In this document: one piece after another, positions 1 to 7,709 of the stretch
Layout: every line of letters starts with the position of its first letter
Position numbering within the stretch: the stretch's first letter is position 1
Source of the DNA: Pseudomonadota bacterium
GTDB taxonomy: Bacteria; Pseudomonadota; Gammaproteobacteria; Xanthomonadales; Xanthomonadaceae
Assembly: GCA_023453655.1 (NCBI GenBank)
Contig: JAEXTE010000421.1
Coordinates: 1 to 16,627, forward strand
DNA length: 16,627 nt
Reading direction: 5' to 3'
The notes under the pieces: generated by a model
The model's database searches: none
Seen by the model: the letters and a program-made list of their open reading frames with translations, nothing else
Told to the model about the DNA's origin: nothing
Made by a program: the position numbers and the translations under genes

Positions 1-404
1 GTCTCGATGCCGGTGTCGCCGCCGAACTGCACCGGGCTGTCGTCGCCGAAGCTCACCGTCAGCGTGCCGATGAAGAAGGCCACCACCGCAATGAAGAAGA
101 ACAGCCTGAACGGGCTGACGTAGCGGATGCGCCGGCCGGCGAGGTATTCCAGGGTCAGGTAGCCCGGCCGGGCGAGCAGCGGCCACAGCGTGCGCGGCGT
201 GCGCGAATCCCATTCGAACACGCTGTCGAGCACGTCGCCCACCAGGCTGGAAAAATGCCGCACCAGCCCCTTCACCGGCTGCCCGCAGGCGTAGCAGTGC
301 TCGCCGAGCAGCGGCGTGCCGCAGTTGGCGCAGGCGGCCTGCGGTGCCGGCGGCGTGGTCGGCGGCGTGGTCGGACCGGCGGCGACCGGCGGCGGCGAAT
401 TCAT
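1..404 (-). CDS. DUF3667 domain membrane protein (N-terminal part, runs off the left edge)
   Basis: The first 134 residues are visible; the rest lies beyond position 1. The protein starts with a Pro/Thr-rich leader (residues 3-22), followed by a zinc-ribbon-like motif with Cys25, Cys28, Cys37 and Cys40 (CxxC...CYAC). A conserved block follows, in which a Trp-containing segment precedes 'RPGYLTLEYLAGRRIRYVSP', and then the first membrane segment (about residues 99-115, FRLFFFIAVVAFFIG). This order matches the DUF3667 family (small Zn ribbon plus several membrane helices), whose function is unknown. The ATG at 404 is preceded by a GAGGA ribosome binding site about 10 nt upstream. It is divergent from the MATE gene. 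The family call is from recognition and no function can be claimed. Confidence 0.85.
   Translation of the reverse strand, partial: MNSPPPVAAGPTTPPTTPPAPQAACANCGTPLLGEHCYACGQPVKGLVRHFSSLVGDVLDSVFEWDSRTPRTLWPLLARPGYLTLEYLAGRRIRYVSPFRLFFFIAVVAFFIGTLTVSFGDDSPVQFGGDTGIE
349..372. repeat. Two perfect 12-bp tandem copies inside the DUF3667 leader
   Basis: GGCGGCGTGGTC occurs twice back to back. On the minus strand it encodes the repeated Pro-Thr-Thr-Pro linker before the zinc ribbon. It is in frame, so copy-number change would only lengthen or shorten the linker. Confidence 0.8.
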
Positions 405-444
405 CGCGTGACGTCCTCGGAGTGTCGTAACCCGTGCATCCCCA

Positions 445-490
445 CCATCCCGCGCGGTCGCGGTCGCGCGCCATGCCGATGGCGGGATGG
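445..490. repeat. 9-bp inverted repeat in the DUF3667/MATE divergent spacer
   Basis: CCATCCCGC at 445-453 is the exact reverse complement of GCGGGATGG at 482-490, separated by 28 nt. It ends just upstream of the proposed MATE -10 box (496-501), so it could be a regulator site or a simple hairpin. High GC makes chance pairing easy, so function is uncertain. Confidence 0.4.
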
Positions 491-495
491 GCGGT

Positions 496-501
496 TAAGA
501 T
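496..501 (+). promoter_or_regulatory. Possible -10 box for the MATE gene
   Basis: TAAGAT lies in a small A/T-rich island within GC-rich sequence and matches 4 of 6 consensus positions (TATAAT). No good -35 is visible at 16-18 nt upstream. It would give a leader of about 70 nt before the ATG at 575 and argues against the longer in-frame starts further upstream. Confidence 0.35.
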
Positions 502-574
502 ACCGGCCGCCGCCGACCCGGCGCCAGCGCGCGACACTGGATCGCTGCCGGCCGCAGTCGCGCCATTCCCCCGC

Positions 575-1957
575 ATGACTCCGCCCGCCCCGCCGGCGCG
601 CTTCCGCGACGAAGTGCGCACCACTGCCGTGCTCGCCGCGCCGCTGGTCGCCGGGCACCTGGCGACCGGCCTGATCGGCTTCGTCGACAACGTGATCGCC
701 GGGCGCCACGGCACCAATACGCTGGCCGGCGTCGCCGTCGGCACGGCGATGTTCTGGCTGCCGATGATGGTGCCGATGGGCACGCTGATGGCGCTGCCGC
801 CGTCGGTTTCGCAGCTCGACGGCGCCGGCCGCCGCGCCGAGGTCGGGCCGCTGTTCCGCCAGGCGCTGTGGCTGTCGGCGATGCTTGGCCTGCTGCTGTT
901 CGTCCTGCTGAGCCTGTCCGTGCATGCGCTCGAACCGATGGGCATCGCGCCCGAGGTGCGGCCGGCAGCCACGGCGTTCCTGCACGGCATCCGCTGGGGC
1001 ATACCCGCGCTCACCCTGTATTTCTGCATGCGCTACCTGTGCGACGGCCTGCACTGGACGCTGCCCACCATGGCCTTCGGCTTCGGCGGGCTGCTGGTGC
1101 TGCTGCCGCTGGGCTATGCGATGACGTTTGGCGCCTTCGGCTTCGCCGAGCGCGGCGCCGGCGGCCTGGGCCTGGCCTCGGCGACGATGATGTGGCTGCA
1201 GGTGGCGGGCTTCGTGGCGTACCTGGCGATCTCGCGCCGGTTCGCCGCGCTGCGCCTGTTCTCGCGCTTCGATCCGCCGCGCTGGCGCGAGCTCGCCGGC
1301 CTGCTGCGGACCGGCCTGCCGATCGGGGTGACCGTGGCGATGGAGGGCGGCCTGTTCATCGTGACCGCGCTGCTGATCGGCCGCCTGGGCGAACTCGAGG
1401 TCGCCGCCCACCAGATCGCGATCAACGTCGCCTCGCTGTGCTTCATGATTCCGTTCGGCCTGGCCGAGGCGACCACCGTGCGCGTCGGCCATGCCGTCGG
1501 CGCGGGCCGCGGCCCGCTCGGCGTCCGGCGCGCGGCCTGGGCCGGGCTGGCGCTGGTGCTCGCGACCCAGGCGCTGTCGGCGACGGTGCTGCTGGGCTGG
1601 CACGATGCGATCGCCGCCGTTTATACGCGCGACCTTGCGGTGGCGTCGCTGGCCGGGACCCTGCTGGTGTTCGCGGCAGCGTTCCAGTTCCCCGACGGCG
1701 TGCAGGTGCTTTCGGCCGGCGCCCTGCGCGGCCTCAAGGACACCCGGGTGCCGATGTTCATCGCCGCGCTGGCCTACTGGGGCGTCGGCATGCCGCTGGG
1801 CGCCGGCCTCGGGCGGGGCCTGGGCTGGGGCCCCAAGGGCATGTGGGCGGGCCTGATCGCCGGCCTGCTGGTGGCGGCGGTGCTGATGGGCTGGCGTTTC
1901 CTGCGCAGCAGCGGGCGTGTCGCCCTGCCACCCGGCCCGATGACCAAAGACGCATGA
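575..1957 (+). CDS. MATE family (NorM-like) multidrug efflux transporter
   Basis: Predicted 460-residue inner-membrane antiporter that exports cationic drugs or metabolites in exchange for Na+ or H+. It has about 12 hydrophobic segments in two repeated halves. The first half carries GFVDNVIAG (Asp38). The second carries AHQIAIN followed by a FGLAEATTVRVGHAVGAG stretch that is characteristic of MatE domains. Acidic residues Glu257 (in AMEGG) and Asp374 (in FPDG) fall where NorM of Vibrio cholerae has its cation-site Glu255 and Asp371; that correspondence is by position and motif, not by alignment. The frame is open from 434, but I chose ATG 575 because it follows the probable -10 box and yields the family's usual N terminus. 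No clear Shine-Dalgarno precedes it. sppA follows after 55 nt. Confidence 0.9.
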   Translation: MTPPAPPARFRDEVRTTAVLAAPLVAGHLATGLIGFVDNVIAGRHGTNTLAGVAVGTAMFWLPMMVPMGTLMALPPSVSQLDGAGRRAEVGPLFRQALWLSAMLGLLLFVLLSLSVHALEPMGIAPEVRPAATAFLHGIRWGIPALTLYFCMRYLCDGLHWTLPTMAFGFGGLLVLLPLGYAMTFGAFGFAERGAGGLGLASATMMWLQVAGFVAYLAISRRFAALRLFSRFDPPRWRELAGLLRTGLPIGVTVAMEGGLFIVTALLIGRLGELEVAAHQIAINVASLCFMIPFGLAEATTVRVGHAVGAGRGPLGVRRAAWAGLALVLATQALSATVLLGWHDAIAAVYTRDLAVASLAGTLLVFAAAFQFPDGVQVLSAGALRGLKDTRVPMFIAALAYWGVGMPLGAGLGRGLGWGPKGMWAGLIAGLLVAAVLMGWRFLRSSGRVALPPGPMTKDA

Positions 1958-2012
1958 AAACCGGCCATGCGCCGGGTAACCTGAGCCTCCGGAACAGCGA
2001 GCAGCCAGCCCA

Positions 2013-3896
2013 ATGAGTCAACCTTCTTCGCGCGGCCCCGTGCTGCGCGCCATCGTCGGCGTGTGGAACGGAATGAATTTCGTGCGCCGGCTGATCCTGA
2101 ACCTGCTGTTCCTGTTCATCCTGCTGCTGGTGCTGGCGGTCATGGTCGGCGGCGGCCGCGGCCTGCGCCCGCTCGACGCGCGCACCACCCTGGTGTTCGC
2201 GCCCGAGGCGGTGCTGGTGGAGCAGTACACCACCGATCCGGCGAGCCGCTCGCTGCAGGCCAGCTTCGGCCAGGGCCCGGCCGAGGTGCAGTTGCGCGAC
2301 GTGCTCAAGGTGCTCGAGGCCGCGCGCACGGACGGCAACATCGAACGCGTCCTGCTGCGCGTGGACCGCATGGGCTTTTCCGGCTTCGCCGCGATCCGCG
2401 AGATCGGCGCGGCGGTACAGGCGCTGCGCGAGTCGGGCAAGCAGGTCGTCGCCTTCGGCGAACGCTTCACCCAGGCCCAGTACCTGCTGGCGGCGCACGC
2501 CGACGAGGTCTACCTCGACCCGCAGGGCGAGGTGATGCTGATCGGCCTGAGCGGCTATCGCCAGTTCTACCGCGAAGGCCTCCAGGACAAGCTCGGCATC
2601 GACATGCACCTGTTCAAGGTGGGCGAATACAAGTCCGCGGCCGAGCCCTTCATCCGCGACGACGCCTCGCCCGAGTCCAAGGAAGCCGACCTGTTCTGGC
2701 GCGGGGACGTCTGGCAGCGCTACCTGGAGGACGTCGCGCGCCTGCGCGGAACGACCGCAGCGCAGCTCGCCGCCGACATCGACGCGCTGCCCGAGCGCGT
2801 CGCCGCCGTCGACGGCGACACCGCGCGCCTGGCCGTGCAGCAGAAGCTGGTGGACGGCCTGAAGACGTTCGAGGAAGTGGAGAACCTGCTGGCCGAGCGC
2901 GGCCACGCCGACGAGGAAGCGCCGGGTGGATTCCGCCAGGTCGGCTACAACGACTACCTGCGCCACGCCGATCCGCCGCGCGCGGCCGATCCGCGGCCGC
3001 AGGTGGCGGTGGTGGTGGCCGAGGGCGAGATCGTCGAAGGCCGGCAGCCGCCGGGCCGCATCGGCGGCGAATCGACCGCGGCCCTGCTGCGCGAGGCGCG
3101 CGAGGACGACGACGTCAAGGCGGTGGTGCTGCGGGTCAACTCGCCCGGCGGCTCGGCCTATGCCTCGGAAGTGATCCGGCGCGAGATCCTCGGACTCAAG
3201 GCCGCGGACAAGCCGGTGGTGGTCTCGTTCGGCGACGTGGCCGCGTCCGGCGGCTACTGGATCTCGCTCGATGGCGACCGGATCTACGCCGACGCATCGA
3301 CGATCACCGGTTCGATCGGCATCTTCGGCCTGATCCCGACCTTCCCGCGCGCGCTGGAGAAGATCGGCGTGCACACCGACGGCGTGGCGACCACGCGCAT
3401 GGCCGGCGCCTTCGACCTGAGCCGGCCGCTGGCGCCGGAAGTCGGCCAGGTGATCCAGTCGTACATCGACAAGGGCTACCGCGATTTCATCACCCGCGTG
3501 GCGCAGGGCCGCCAGCGCACGCCCGAGCAGGTCGACGAGGTGGCGCGCGGGCGCGTGTGGACCGGCGCGCAGGCGCTCGAGCGCGGCCTGGTGGACGAAC
3601 TGGGCGGCATCCAGGCCGCCGTGGCCGACGCCGCCGCGCGCGCGAAGCTGGGCGAGGACGGCAAGTGGCGCGTGCGCTACATCGAGCGTGCGGCGACCCC
3701 GTTCGAGAAGTTCTTCGCCGCCTTCGTGCAGGGCGGCATCGGCCGCGCCTGGCTGAAGGACTCGGAGCTGGCCAGGAGCCTGCTCGCGCGCGCGGCACCG
3801 CAGGCCGAACGCGACCTGCGCGTGCTCGACCAGGTGCTGCAGACCCGCGACGGCTCGCCGGTGTCGGTGCTGGCGCACTGCTTCTGCGGGCTCTGA
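2013..3896 (+). CDS. sppA: Signal peptide peptidase SppA, 67K type
   Basis: 627 residues, the length of the long (E. coli-type) SppA with two tandem peptidase_S49 domains. It degrades cleaved signal peptides in the cytoplasmic membrane with a Ser/Lys dyad. One N-terminal membrane anchor lies at about residues 28-45 ([19 protein letters not shown]), with the catalytic domains outside. The catalytic lysine should be Lys207 in GEYKSAAEP (N-terminal half) and the nucleophile Ser412 in VAASGGYW (C-terminal half). These sit almost exactly where E. coli has Lys209 and Ser409, so the enzyme looks intact. RVNSPGGSA marks the oxyanion-hole region of the second repeat. It lies 55 nt after the MATE gene, same strand, possibly co-transcribed, with no strong ribosome binding site. 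A hairpin terminator follows immediately. Confidence 0.95.
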   Translation: MSQPSSRGPVLRAIVGVWNGMNFVRRLILNLLFLFILLLVLAVMVGGGRGLRPLDARTTLVFAPEAVLVEQYTTDPASRSLQASFGQGPAEVQLRDVLKVLEAARTDGNIERVLLRVDRMGFSGFAAIREIGAAVQALRESGKQVVAFGERFTQAQYLLAAHADEVYLDPQGEVMLIGLSGYRQFYREGLQDKLGIDMHLFKVGEYKSAAEPFIRDDASPESKEADLFWRGDVWQRYLEDVARLRGTTAAQLAADIDALPERVAAVDGDTARLAVQQKLVDGLKTFEEVENLLAERGHADEEAPGGFRQVGYNDYLRHADPPRAADPRPQVAVVVAEGEIVEGRQPPGRIGGESTAALLREAREDDDVKAVVLRVNSPGGSAYASEVIRREILGLKAADKPVVVSFGDVAASGGYWISLDGDRIYADASTITGSIGIFGLIPTFPRALEKIGVHTDGVATTRMAGAFDLSRPLAPEVGQVIQSYIDKGYRDFITRVAQGRQRTPEQVDEVARGRVWTGAQALERGLVDELGGIQAAVADAAARAKLGEDGKWRVRYIERAATPFEKFFAAFVQGGIGRAWLKDSELARSLLARAAPQAERDLRVLDQVLQTRDGSPVSVLAHCFCGL

Positions 3897-3915
3897 AGCC
3901 CGCATCGGTGGACAC

Positions 3916-3942
3916 GGAAAGCCCGGCTTGGCCGGGCTTTCC
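3916..3942. terminator. Bidirectional hairpin terminator between sppA and kdgK
   Basis: A perfect 12-bp stem: GGAAAGCCCGGC (3916-3927), loop TTG, GCCGGGCTTTCC (3931-3942). The A-run on one arm and T-run on the other mean it can end transcription from both sides. It lies 20 nt after the sppA stop and 33 nt beyond the convergent kdgK stop. Confidence 0.85.
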
Positions 3943-3974
3943 TGTTGCGGGCGGTGACGCGGTCTGCGCGCTTG

Positions 3975-5000
3975 TCAGCGCCTCACGTCCAGCCGCTCGC
4001 CGCGCACCAGCGCCAGCACGTCCTGCGCATCGCACAGGTTGAAGTCGCCGGGCACGGAGTGCTTGAGGCAGCCCGCGGCATGGCCGAAGCGCAGGCTGTC
4101 CAGGTCGCCCCAGCCCGACGCCAGGCCGTGCAGCACGCCGGCGGCGAACGCGTCGCCGCCGCCGATGCGGTCGACGATGCCGGGCAGTTCCCGCGCTTCC
4201 ACCTGGTGCAGTTCGCCGTCGCGCGTGGCCATCAGCGCGCCCAGCGCATGGTGCTCGACGCTGGGCTGGACGCGCGTGGTGCAGGCCAGGCGCTGCAGGC
4301 GCGGGAACGCGTCGAAGGCGCGGCGCGCCGCGCGCGCGAAACGCTGCGCGTGGGGGACCGCGTCGTCCTGGTCCCCGGCGCCCAGCACCACGTCGATGTC
4401 GCGGTGGTCGGCGAAGGCGATCTCGGCGGCCTCGAGCAGCGGCCGCAGCATGACCGCCGGATCGCCATCCCAGGCCGCCCACAGCTTCGGACGGAAGTTG
4501 CCGTCGAAGGACACCCGTGTACCCAGCGCCGTCGCGGCGCGGACGGCGTCGGCCGCCGCGGTCGCGGTCGCGGCGCCCAGCGCCGGGGTGACGCCGGACA
4601 CGTGCAGCCAGCCGGCGCCGGCCAGCAGCGCCGGCCAGTCGTAGCTTTCGGGCGGCGCCAGCGCGAAGGCCGACCCCGCCCGGTCGTACAGCACCTCGCT
4701 CGGCCGGTGGCCGGCGCCGGTGGCGAGGAAGTACAGGCCCATCCGGCCCTCCGCCATCGCGACGGCGCGGGTATCGACGCCATGCCGGCGCAGCTCCCCC
4801 AGCGCCGCATGGCCGAGCGCGTTGTCGGCCACCGTGCCCAGCATGGCCACTTCGTGGCCGAAGCGGGCCAGCGACACGCCGACGTTGGCCTCGGCGCCGC
4901 CGACCTGCACCTCCAGTCGCGGCGACTGCAGCAGCAGCTCGCGTCCGGGCGCCGCCAGGCGCAGCAGCAGTTCTCCGAAACAGGCGATCCGACCTGGCAT
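3975..5000 (-). CDS. kdgK: 2-keto-3-deoxygluconate kinase (PfkB/ribokinase family sugar kinase)
   Basis: Predicted 341-residue cytoplasmic kinase that phosphorylates KDG to KDPG, feeding the Entner-Doudoroff aldolase. The PfkB fold is shown by VQVGGAEANVGVSLARFG (about residues 32-49) and by the C-terminal signature DRIGGGDAFAAG, in which Asp283 is the catalytic base. RVSFDGNFRPKLW (162-174) is the D-x-N-x-R segment typical of KDG kinases, which favours this substrate over fructose or ribose; other sugar acids are possible. There are two candidate starts: ATG at 5006 and ATG at 5000. GGAGG abuts the first with no spacer but sits 6 nt from the second, so 5000 is preferred. It is divergent from the LacI-family gene, which probably controls it, and convergent with sppA. 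Confidence 0.85.
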   Translation of the reverse strand: MPGRIACFGELLLRLAAPGRELLLQSPRLEVQVGGAEANVGVSLARFGHEVAMLGTVADNALGHAALGELRRHGVDTRAVAMAEGRMGLYFLATGAGHRPSEVLYDRAGSAFALAPPESYDWPALLAGAGWLHVSGVTPALGAATATAAADAVRAATALGTRVSFDGNFRPKLWAAWDGDPAVMLRPLLEAAEIAFADHRDIDVVLGAGDQDDAVPHAQRFARAARRAFDAFPRLQRLACTTRVQPSVEHHALGALMATRDGELHQVEARELPGIVDRIGGGDAFAAGVLHGLASGWGDLDSLRFGHAAGCLKHSVPGDFNLCDAQDVLALVRGERLDVRR

Positions 5001-5006
5001 GGGCAT

Positions 5007-5011
5007 CCTCC
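5007..5011 (-). promoter_or_regulatory. Ribosome binding site deciding the kdgK start
   Basis: GGAGG on the minus strand lies directly against the upstream ATG (5006) but 6 nt from the ATG at 5000. The latter spacing is workable, so translation should begin at 5000, with residues Met-Pro-Gly-Arg. Confidence 0.7.
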
Positions 5012-5089
5012 GGCGAAGCCCGCATCATCCCATCCCGCGCCGCCCGCATGCACCCTGGCCGCGCGCGGCGACCGGCGCGCGTGCCGCGC

Positions 5090-5095
5090 TAGACT
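5090..5095 (+). promoter_or_regulatory. Probable -10 box of the LacI-family regulator gene
   Basis: TAGACT within GCTAGACTGCCGG is a common-looking -10 in high-GC xanthomonads and matches 4 of 6 consensus positions. No clear -35. It places the transcript start near 5102, about 30 nt before the ATG at 5133. Confidence 0.4.
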
Positions 5096-5103
5096 GCCGG
5101 CGA

Positions 5104-5120
5104 CCGGCGGTTCCCGCCGG
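5104..5120 (+). promoter_or_regulatory. Perfect 7-bp inverted repeat in the regulator leader, possible operator
   Basis: CCGGCGG (5104-5110), spacer TTC, CCGCCGG (5114-5120). It lies between the proposed transcription start and the ribosome binding site AGGAG (5123-5127). It could be an autoregulatory operator or a leader hairpin that partly masks the ribosome binding site. It does not look like the classical LacI-family operator with a central CG step, so the operator reading is tentative. Confidence 0.35.
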
Positions 5121-5132
5121 GCAGGAGCTGGA

Positions 5133-6179
5133 ATGCCGCCCAATCGCTGGGAAGACGGCCCGCCGGATCTGGCCGGCAAGGCCGCGACCATCAACGACAT
5201 CGCGCGCCTGGCGGGCGTGTCGAAGAAGACCGTGTCGCGCATCCTCAACCGTTCTCCGCTGGTCCGCAGCGACACGCGCGAGAAGGTCGAGAAGCTGATG
5301 CGCGAGGTCGGCTACGTGCCCGACCCCATGGCGCGCGGGCTCGCGTTCCGGCGCTCGTTCCTGATCGGGATGATCTACGACAACCCGACCGCGCAGTACA
5401 TCGTGGACATCCAGTACGGCGCGCTCGACGCGCTGCGCGATTCGGATTTCGAGCTGGTGGTGCATCCCTGCGACAGCCGCAGCCCGGACTACGTGGCGGG
5501 CGTGCGCCGCTTCGTGCAGCAGCAGAAGCTGCACGGCGTGATCCTGGTGCCGCGGGTGTCCGAGGACCAGGCCCTGTGCGACATGCTCGACGCGATCGGC
5601 TGCCGCTATGCGCGCGTGGCCGCGGTCTCGCTCGAAGGCCCGGAGCGGATGGTGGTGACCCACGACCGCGATGGTGCGGCGGAAGTCGCCGACTACCTGC
5701 AGCGCCTCGGACATCGCGACCTGGCGATGGTCACCGGGCCCGCGGCCTACCGTTCGGCGATGGAGCGTACCGAGGGCTTCGTGGGCGCGCTGCGCCGGCG
5801 CGGCATCGAGCTGCCGGCCTCGCGCATCGTCGAGGCCGGCTACACCTTCGAGTCGGGCGTGGCCGCGGCCGAACGCCTGCTGCGCGGACGCAACCGGCCG
5901 ACCGCGATCTTCTGCGGCAACGACGAGATGGCCGCAGGCGTGTACCGGGTGGCGCTGCGCATGGGCCTGCGGATTCCCGAGCAGCTGTCGGTGGTGGGTT
6001 ATGACGACAGCACGCTGGCCTCGCGCCTGTGGCCGCCGCTCACGTCGGTGCGGCGGGACACGCGTGACACCGGTCGCATGGCCGCGGCCATGCTGCTGCA
6101 GCCCGAATCGGCGGCGCGCCCGCTGGCGAGCGTGCGACCGCACCTGGTCATCCGCGACTCCTGCCAGCCGCCGCCCTGA
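5133..6179 (+). CDS. LacI/GalR family transcriptional regulator
   Basis: 348 residues, the normal LacI-family length. The N-terminal helix-turn-helix is [19 protein letters not shown] (about residues 18-36), with recognition helix KKTVSRILN. The hinge segment is [15 protein letters not shown] (61-75). A periplasmic-binding-protein-like effector domain of the Peripla_BP type follows, with the typical [15 protein letters not shown] and SVVGYDDS motifs. The start is set by AGGAG 5 nt before ATG 5133; the frame is open much further upstream but there it overlaps kdgK. Because it is divergent from the KDG kinase gene, with 132 bp between starts, its effector may be KDG, KDPG or a related sugar acid, as for xanthomonad LacI-type KdgR. 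That assignment is inference. It ends only 8 nt from the convergent lipoprotein-like gene. Confidence 0.92.
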   Translation: MPPNRWEDGPPDLAGKAATINDIARLAGVSKKTVSRILNRSPLVRSDTREKVEKLMREVGYVPDPMARGLAFRRSFLIGMIYDNPTAQYIVDIQYGALDALRDSDFELVVHPCDSRSPDYVAGVRRFVQQQKLHGVILVPRVSEDQALCDMLDAIGCRYARVAAVSLEGPERMVVTHDRDGAAEVADYLQRLGHRDLAMVTGPAAYRSAMERTEGFVGALRRRGIELPASRIVEAGYTFESGVAAAERLLRGRNRPTAIFCGNDEMAAGVYRVALRMGLRIPEQLSVVGYDDSTLASRLWPPLTSVRRDTRDTGRMAAAMLLQPESAARPLASVRPHLVIRDSCQPPP

Positions 6180-6187
6180 GCAGGCGG

Positions 6188-6313
6188 CTACGACGCAGCG
6201 CGCGGTTCGGGCGGCGTTTCTTCCTGCGGCGGATCGGGCGGCGGCGCACACGCCGCGCACAGGGCCAGGATGGCGAACGCCGCGATCCGCAGGAGTTGGG
6301 GCATGGCTCGCAT
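6188..6313 (-). CDS. Small putative lipoprotein (41 residues)
   Basis: This short gene has a strong GGAGG 5 nt upstream of ATG 6313. It encodes a basic start (Met-Arg-Ala-Met), a hydrophobic stretch about residues 7-18 ([12 protein letters not shown]), then CAAC, and an acidic, Pro-rich tail ending in PRAAS. CAAC resembles a lipobox with Cys at the -3 position instead of Leu, so Cys22 may be lipidated and the mature peptide only about 20 residues. Such tiny Pro/Glu-rich lipoproteins are common and rarely annotated. It is divergent from the SDR gene (60 nt between starts) and convergent with the LacI-family gene (8 nt between stops). Reality rests on the ribosome binding site and signal; function unknown. 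Confidence 0.6.
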   Translation of the reverse strand: MRAMPQLLRIAAFAILALCAACAPPPDPPQEETPPEPRAAS

Positions 6314-6339
6314 GGCAGCCTCCGCTGCAGGTCCGGCGC

Positions 6340-6345
6340 TATGCT
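6340..6345 (+). promoter_or_regulatory. Probable -10 box for the SDR-ICMT genes
   Basis: TATGCT matches 4 of 6 consensus positions and lies 28 nt before ATG 6374. A ribosome binding site AAGGGGA (6360-6366) sits 7 nt before that ATG. No clear -35. Confidence 0.4.
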
Positions 6346-6373
6346 ACGCCGGTCACGTCAAGGGGACAGGAAA

Positions 6374-7150
6374 ATGGATCCGCATCGCTGGCGCCTGGAC
6401 GGGCAGCTCGCGCTGGTGACCGGCGGCAGCGCCGGCATCGGTCGCGCGATCGCGCGCGAACTGCTCGGCTTCGGCGCCACCGTGCTGATCGTCGCGCGCA
6501 ACGGCGACGCCCTGGAAGCGGCGCGCGACGAACTGGCGGAGGAATTTCCCGAGGGCGACATCCGCGCCCTCATCGGCGACGTGGTCGACGAGGAGCAGCG
6601 GCGCGAGGTGCTCGACTGGGTCGAGGACCAGGGCGAGGGCCTGAACATCCTGGTCAACAACGCCGGCGGCAACCTCACCCGCGCGGCCAACGACTACACC
6701 GAGGACGAGTGGCGCGAGATCTTCGAGATCAACCTGTTCAGCGCCTTCGAACTCTCCCGCTACGCCTATCCGCTGCTCACCCGCCACGCGGCCTCGTGCA
6801 TCGTCAATGTCGGCAGCGTGTCGGGCCTCACCCACGTGCGCAGCGGCGCTCCCTATGGCATGAGCAAGGCCGCGATGCACCAGATGACGCGCAACCTCGC
6901 CGTTGAGTGGGCAGAGGATGGCGTGCGCGTGAACGCGGTGGCGCCGTGGTACATCCGCACGCGCCGCACCTCCGACAAGCTGGCCGATCCCGACTACCTG
7001 GACGAGGTGCTGCTGCGCACACCGATGGGGCGCGTGGGCGAACCCGAAGAGGTGGCCGCCGCGGTCGCCTTCCTGTGCCTGCCTGCGGCCGCCTACATCA
7101 CCGGCGAATGCATCGCCGTCGACGGAGGCTTCCTGCGGTATGGATTCTGA
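6374..7150 (+). CDS. SDR family NAD(P)-dependent oxidoreductase (tropinone-reductase-like)
   Basis: 258-residue classical short-chain dehydrogenase. The Rossmann cofactor motif TGGSAGIG is at residues 16-23 and NNAG at 95-98. The catalytic set is Asn120, Ser148, Tyr161 and Lys165 (YGMSK), all intact. The end, [11 protein letters not shown], is the usual SDR C-terminal motif. The sequence resembles tropinone reductase-like and 3-oxoacyl-ACP-reductase-like members, but the substrate cannot be read from it. KduD (a KDG-pathway SDR) was considered because kdgK is nearby, but the motif context does not support it strongly. The start at 6374 follows a good ribosome binding site; an open extension back to 6296 is disfavoured. 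The stop overlaps the next gene by 11 nt, so the two are almost certainly co-translated. Confidence 0.92.
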   Translation: MDPHRWRLDGQLALVTGGSAGIGRAIARELLGFGATVLIVARNGDALEAARDELAEEFPEGDIRALIGDVVDEEQRREVLDWVEDQGEGLNILVNNAGGNLTRAANDYTEDEWREIFEINLFSAFELSRYAYPLLTRHAASCIVNVGSVSGLTHVRSGAPYGMSKAAMHQMTRNLAVEWAEDGVRVNAVAPWYIRTRRTSDKLADPDYLDEVLLRTPMGRVGEPEEVAAAVAFLCLPAAAYITGECIAVDGGFLRYGF

Positions 7151-7643
7151 AGCAGCGGGTACGGGCGGCCTGCCGGTCGCCGCGCCATGGCTGGTGCGTT
7201 CGACCTCGCCCCTGCACTGCGTGCTGGCTTTTCTTGCCGGCGCCGCGCTGCAGCAGGGGCTGGACCTGCCGGCGCCGCAGGACGGACTGCGCGAAGCGCT
7301 GCACCTGGCCGGCACGGTGCTGGCCAATGGCGGCCTGCTGCTGGTGCTGTGGAGCTTCGCGCTGTTCGCCCGGCGCCGCACGACCATCCTGCCAGGCGGT
7401 GCGCCGAGCCGCCTGCTGCGGAACGGGCCCTTCGGGCGCACCCGCAATCCCGTCTACCTGGGCATGCTCGCCAGCTATGCGGGCCTGGCGCTGATGTTCG
7501 ACCTGCCGTGGGCGCTGGCGCTGCTGCCGGTGCCGGTGTGGATCCTGCACGCGGCGATCCTGCCGTGGGAAGAGGCGGCCCTGCATGCCCGCTTCGGCAC
7601 CGACTACCTGGCCTATCGCGACGCGGTGCCGCGCTGGCTGTAG
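7140..7643 (+). CDS. ICMT/PEMT-like membrane methyltransferase
   Basis: 167-residue integral membrane protein related to isoprenylcysteine carboxyl methyltransferase and phospholipid N-methyltransferase, using S-adenosylmethionine. Three or four hydrophobic segments are visible (about residues 24-40, 57-77, 104-120, 122-141). The diagnostic core is [14 protein letters not shown] (95-108), followed by Glu144-Glu145 and [17 protein letters not shown] (151-167). This order is the conserved SAM-binding C-terminal part of the family. Bacteria lack prenylated CaaX proteins, so the substrate is probably a lipid or small molecule and is unknown. The start overlaps the end of the SDR gene by 11 nt; GGAGG at 7123-7127 is 12 nt upstream. 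VOC follows after 66 nt. Confidence 0.85.
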   Translation: MDSEAAGTGGLPVAAPWLVRSTSPLHCVLAFLAGAALQQGLDLPAPQDGLREALHLAGTVLANGGLLLVLWSFALFARRRTTILPGGAPSRLLRNGPFGRTRNPVYLGMLASYAGLALMFDLPWALALLPVPVWILHAAILPWEEAALHARFGTDYLAYRDAVPRWL

Positions 7644-7652
7644 CAGGGCCGG

Positions 7653-7682
7653 CTGGCAGGCGCGCCGGGGCGGTGCTATCTA
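7653..7682 (+). promoter_or_regulatory. Possible promoter upstream of the VOC gene
   Basis: CTGGCA (7653-7658, 4 of 6 for -35), 18 nt spacer, TATCTA (7677-7682). The ribosome binding site AGGA (7699-7702) lies 7 nt before ATG 7710. This would allow VOC expression apart from the upstream pair. The match is modest. Confidence 0.3.
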
Positions 7683-7709
7683 GCGTTCTCCAAACCGCAG
7701 GATGCACCG

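Noticed and set aside
255..578. Plus-strand 107-codon frame across the DUF3667 start and spacer
   Set aside because: Arg-rich low-complexity translation antisense to the zinc-ribbon region; no ribosome binding site.
401..1603. Minus-strand open frame opposite the MATE gene
   Set aside because: Composition typical of an antisense shadow (Gln/Arg/His/Ala), no motif, and the real start of the leftward DUF3667 gene is in another frame at 404.
1758..3905. Long minus-strand open frame opposite sppA and the end of the MATE gene
   Set aside because: Same GC artefact; low-complexity Arg/Ala/His composition, and it spans two genuine plus-strand genes.
6374..7150. SDR as KduD (2-keto-3-deoxygluconate 5-dehydrogenase) linked to kdgK
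   Set aside because: The only support is proximity to kdgK; the motif context looks like general tropinone-reductase-like SDRs, and an unrelated gene and promoter lie between.
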